Assembly (NCBI GenBank): GCA_036560485.1 | Contig: DATBRC010000053.1 | Location: 1 to 64,000, forward strand | From: DATBRC01 sp036560485 | GTDB lineage: Bacteria > Pseudomonadota > Gammaproteobacteria > Burkholderiales > Burkholderiaceae_D | Length of the DNA: 64,000 nt | Reading direction: 5' to 3' | In this document: positions 61,542-64,000 of the stretch, one piece after another | Position numbering within the stretch: position 1 is the stretch's first letter | Layout: each line of letters starts with the position of its first letter | Program-made: the position numbers and the translations under genes | The notes under the pieces: model-generated | Database searches by the model: none | What the model was told of the DNA's origin: nothing | The model's input: only the letters and a program-made list of their open reading frames with translations

Positions 61542-61615
61542 TTATGCAAAACCGTTCCTTGCCGTAGGTCGGTACTATCTTCGTCGCGACGTCTTGTCGG
61601 GGCAGTTTTGCGTAA
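61542..61615. repeat. Inverted-repeat element E4 (74 bp)
   Basis: Ends TTATGCAAAACCG (61542-61554) and CAGTTTTGCGTAA (61603-61615) pair with two mismatches. The interior TCCTTGCCGTAGGTCGGTAC resembles the E1/E2 core TCCTTGCCATAGC..GCTATG, with GTA/TAC in place of the ATAGC/GCTAT stem. A perfect CGTCGCGACG palindrome sits at 61582-61591. The outer end matches that of the element at 30442-30485. Confidence 0.6.
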
Positions 61616-61733
61616 CTCCTAGCTTTATTCTTTTTCCGTATTTTTTACGATAAGCATTTGATAAAAATGTGTTGACCCTCACGTTACGTCAGACTTTATC
61701 CTGTGTTTTATTGTTTTGGAAAAGGCGAGAGCA

Positions 61734-62609
61734 ATGAACACGAATAGCGAAAATATCATCCAGACAGGTGTGCCGAGCCGCTCTGCAATGCGTGTTGCCA
61801 CGCTGCGCGCTGTGCATCATTTATTGGACGAACCCATCATATTGAATGATCCAATTGCCTTGCCGATTCTTGGCGCGCAAATGGCAGCGACTATTCAGGG
61901 CGATCCCTTTCAGTTCAATGATCCAATGGGACGCGGACTGCGTGCTGCACTGGTTGTGCGCAGCAAGTTTGCCGAAGATCAGTTGTCCAAGGCAGTCGAG
62001 GCAGGTGTAAAACAATATGTGATACTAGGTGCCGGGCTCGATACGTTTGCATACAGAAATCCATATGCGAGCAAGGGATTGCGTGTGTACGAAGTCGACC
62101 ATCCGTCTACGCAAGCCTGGAAAAAAACATTGCTTCAGAACGCAAACATCCCGGTTCCGGACAGTTTGACTTTTGTCGCTGCCGATTTCGAAAAAAAGGC
62201 GCTGGCAGAAAGCTTGCGGGAAGCAGGTTTCCGGTTCGATCAGCCTGCCTATTTTTCGTGGCTGGGCGTTGTGGTCTATCTTACGCAAGAAACCATCTTC
62301 GACATGCTTCGCTTTGTCGCGTCTCTACCAAAAGGCAGCGGGATTACCTTCGATTATTGCTTGCAGCGTTCATTGCTCAATCCGATCGAGCGCGCGATCA
62401 GCGAAACCATTGGCAAAATAATCGCCGAGCTTGGAGAGCCTTGGGTATCTTTTTTCGAACCGGCCACCTTCAAGGAGGAGATCGGGAAACTTGGCTTCAC
62501 GCATATTGATGACCTTGGACCGGATGAATTGAATCCCCGCTATTTTTTCCAGCGCAAAGATGGCTTGCGCGCGGGCGGAGGCGTGCGCCTGATGTGCGCG
62601 AAGACTTAG
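61734..62609 (+). CDS. Class I SAM-dependent methyltransferase (LCMT/TIGR00027 type)
   Basis: From ATG 61734, 291 residues. N-terminal SRSAMRVATLRAVHHLLDEP and the SAM motif QYVILGAGLDTFAYRNPY (about 95) identify the leucine-carboxyl-methyltransferase-like family. VYEVDHPSTQAWKKTLL and FSWLGVVVYLTQETIFDML complete the core. Related actinobacterial and proteobacterial enzymes O-methylate polyketide or unknown small molecules; the substrate here is unknown. It lies 68 bp upstream of the SDR gene and they may act together. Confidence 0.88.
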   Translation: MNTNSENIIQTGVPSRSAMRVATLRAVHHLLDEPIILNDPIALPILGAQMAATIQGDPFQFNDPMGRGLRAALVVRSKFAEDQLSKAVEAGVKQYVILGAGLDTFAYRNPYASKGLRVYEVDHPSTQAWKKTLLQNANIPVPDSLTFVAADFEKKALAESLREAGFRFDQPAYFSWLGVVVYLTQETIFDMLRFVASLPKGSGITFDYCLQRSLLNPIERAISETIGKIIAELGEPWVSFFEPATFKEEIGKLGFTHIDDLGPDELNPRYFFQRKDGLRAGGGVRLMCAKT

Positions 62610-62677
62610 TGTAGTGCATCGGATTTGAAGTGCAAAAATTTTTCTATCGCTGACATACTCAACTATGGAATGAAAAC

Positions 62678-63523
62678 ATGAAAGACTTTAAAGATCGTGT
62701 AGCAGTCGTGACCGGCGCAGCAAACGGCATCGGCCGTGCCATTGCAGAACGTTGTGCAGCAGAAGGCATGAAGGTTGTACTGGCTGGTATCAATGAAGAA
62801 AATTTAGCCAAAGTCGAACGCGATCTCAAAGCGCGTGGCGCCACCGTGATGAGCGTGCGCACCGACGTCTCAAAAAAAGAGGATGTAGAGGCGCTTGCGC
62901 AAAAGACGCTGGATGCATTCGGCGCAGTGCATCTGCTGGTCAATAATGCCGGTGTCGGCGCCGGTACGACTGCATGGGACAGCAGCTGGAACGATTGGGA
63001 GTGGGTGATCGATGTCAACCTGTGGGGCGTGATCCATGGCGTCAAAATTTTCACGCCGATCATGCTGGCGCAAAAGGACGCCTGCCACATCGTCAATACA
63101 TCGTCGGTCGCTGGCTTGCTGGCATATCATCCGAGCGCCACTTACCATATGACCAAGCATGCAGTTGTCGCGCTTTCAGAAAACATGCAGCTATCGCTAG
63201 AGCAGCAAAATGCCAACGTAAAAGTTTCGGTGTTATGTCCTGGCTGGGTCAAGACCGGCATTCTGGATTCTGCCAGGAACCGTCCTGCGCATTTGCAAAA
63301 CCCGCCAGTCACACCGACACCGGAGCAGGTCGCCGCATGGCAATCGATGGTTGAAAAACTGGAAGCCAGCATGCCGGCAAGTGAAGCGGCGGATCATGTA
63401 TTCAAGGCGATCGTGGAAGAAAGGTTTTACGTGCTGACGCATCCGGAATATACGTCGATGATTGAAGAGCGGATGGCTAACTTGGTCAACGGTAACAATC
63501 CGAAAAATCCATTGAGACAATGA
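62678..63523 (+). CDS. Short-chain dehydrogenase/reductase
   Basis: A 281-residue classical SDR. The NAD(P)-binding motif is VTGAANGIGRAIAERCA, then LLVNNAGVGAG, and the catalytic Ser-Tyr-Lys in VNTSSVAGLLAYHPSATYHM with TKHA. The extended C terminus (after about 190: GWVKTGILDSARNRP, VEERFYVLTHPEY) is typical of the SDR branch annotated as 1-hydroxy-2-glutathionyl-like or generic oxidoreductases. Substrate unknown. Confidence 0.9.
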   Translation: MKDFKDRVAVVTGAANGIGRAIAERCAAEGMKVVLAGINEENLAKVERDLKARGATVMSVRTDVSKKEDVEALAQKTLDAFGAVHLLVNNAGVGAGTTAWDSSWNDWEWVIDVNLWGVIHGVKIFTPIMLAQKDACHIVNTSSVAGLLAYHPSATYHMTKHAVVALSENMQLSLEQQNANVKVSVLCPGWVKTGILDSARNRPAHLQNPPVTPTPEQVAAWQSMVEKLEASMPASEAADHVFKAIVEERFYVLTHPEYTSMIEERMANLVNGNNPKNPLRQ

Positions 63524-63620
63524 GGTATATGCTCATCAGGAATCGCAATTCATGATTCCAGAACTAACACGAACGACAAGCATCTAAAAATACTGGCTGA
63601 CGTTTTACAGGAAATATTTT

Positions 63621-63809
63621 ATGGGCAATCATCACAGGCATTTTATGAATGAGGCGGATATCGGAAGTGGCGACAAAACGCTTGCCGATCATGAAACGGA
63701 AAAATTAATCGAGGAAGTTGGCAAGGAAAAGCAAAAAGCCGATGCACAAAGAGGTGTGAAGCAGAATGTCGGCAACCAGCAAAATGCCGGTTCAGAACAA
63801 AAGCATTAA
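63621..63809 (+). CDS. Small hydrophilic protein (62 residues)
   Basis: A short, highly charged sequence rich in Gln, Lys, Glu and Asn (ETEKLIEEVGKEKQKADAQR, QNVGNQQNAGSEQKH) with no hydrophobic core, so probably disordered. AGGA precedes the ATG at suitable spacing. It is of a type seen in stress-related small proteins, but no family is recognised. Confidence 0.55.
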   Translation: MGNHHRHFMNEADIGSGDKTLADHETEKLIEEVGKEKQKADAQRGVKQNVGNQQNAGSEQKH

Positions 63810-63885
63810 ATTTGGAGGGCAAGCGAGGCAATATACTTGTTTTGCTTTTCTGGTTTCCGTGAACTGGTGTGAAACTTTTAATATT

Positions 63886-63923
63886 GGCGTATTGGATTTT
63901 TGATGCGCGCAATCCAATACGCC
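63886..63923. other. Perfect 12-bp inverted repeat between convergent genes
   Basis: GGCGTATTGGAT (63886-63897) and ATCCAATACGCC (63912-63923) frame a 14-nt loop. It lies between the small protein gene and the convergent gene at the window edge. It lacks a strong T run, so it is a weak terminator at best. Confidence 0.45.
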
Positions 63924-63943
63924 GTAGACTTCCATCGTTCTTG

Positions 63944-64000
63944 CTACCACTTCACCACAGCCGTGTATTCCAGTACCGCTTTTCCGTCAGCCGGCACCTT
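63944..64000 (-). CDS. C-terminal end of an unidentified protein (possibly DUF4139-like)
   Basis: On the minus strand the frame is open from the window edge to a TAG at 63944-63946. The last 18 residues read KVPADGKAVLEYTAVVKW. This VPA.GxAxLxY...VxW ending resembles the terminal strand of DUF4139/mucoidy-inhibitor proteins, whose chains end in a similar beta strand and Trp. Too little is present for a firm call. Confidence 0.5.
   Translation of the reverse strand, partial: KVPADGKAVLEYTAVVKW

Noticed and set aside
1..64000. tRNA, rRNA, CRISPR arrays, prophage or transposase genes
   Set aside because: No cloverleaf with a T-arm signature, no regularly spaced direct repeats and no recombinase or DDE protein were found by reading. 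A dedicated scan was not possible.

Overview
The window looks like a chromosomal segment of a betaproteobacterium, most likely of the Oxalobacteraceae (Herminiimonas/Janthinobacterium-like). This rests on the fused aroK-aroB gene next to pilQ, the order kdsD-kdsC-lptC-lptA-lptB-rpoN-hpf, a ptsN-hprK-rapZ block, a giant DUF3683 FAD/Fe-S protein and an ubiE-ubiJ-ubiB cluster. GC content is moderate. I find no rRNA, tRNA, CRISPR array, phage module or transposase gene. The organism name is inference.

Layout. 1-5.2 kb: end of pilP, pilQ, aroKB and dgt, all on +. 5.2-5.5 kb: a 248-bp palindromic repeat element. 5.5-12.2 kb, on -: the LPS/transport/sigma-54 operon from kdsD to hpf, followed by an acyl-CoA hydratase-family gene. 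12.3-15.8 kb: a KefB-type antiporter facing a variant patatin-like protein. 16-25.6 kb, mostly +: an accessory stretch with a cNMP-binding-domain protein, two PstS-like and two membrane-tethered TAXI-type binding proteins, a lipoprotein, a single-pass envelope protein, an AT-rich pair (metallopeptidase and membrane protein) and acylphosphatase. No permease or ATPase is encoded there. 25.6-30.5 kb: uvrA, an MFS transporter and ssb. 30.5-36.2 kb, on -: ilvA, queF, ptsN, hprK, rapZ and a LON-domain gene. 36.3-51.8 kb, nearly all +: a YqaA-type membrane protein, the 1333-residue oxidoreductase, HIT, DUF971, ubiE, Tim44-like, ubiJ, ubiB, a sodium symporter, an FmdB zinc ribbon, DUF502, aspS and nudB. 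52-56.5 kb: a ybhP-like nuclease with clsB, an ECF sigma/anti-sigma pair divergent from a Tat-exported ferritin-like protein, and hslR. 56.5-64 kb: an unknown membrane pair divergent from a TetR regulator, a beta-helix lipoprotein, a MerR regulator, a methyltransferase, an SDR, a small hydrophilic protein and the 3' end of a further gene.

How the parts connect. kdsD/kdsC and lptC/A/B make and export lipopolysaccharide. rpoN, hpf, ptsN, hprK and rapZ belong to the sigma-54/nitrogen-PTS control circuit, which here is split into two blocks about 26 kb apart. ubiE, ubiJ and ubiB serve ubiquinone synthesis. nudB, the ybhP-like gene and clsB serve folate and cardiolipin synthesis.

The most unusual non-coding signal is a set of dispersed inverted-repeat elements at 5234-5481, 44041-44310, 61542-61615, and probably 48233-48386 and 30442-30485. 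Their terminal repeats differ, but at least two, and probably three, share an internal hairpin core. The most unusual coding signal is the run of substrate-binding domains without any transporter.
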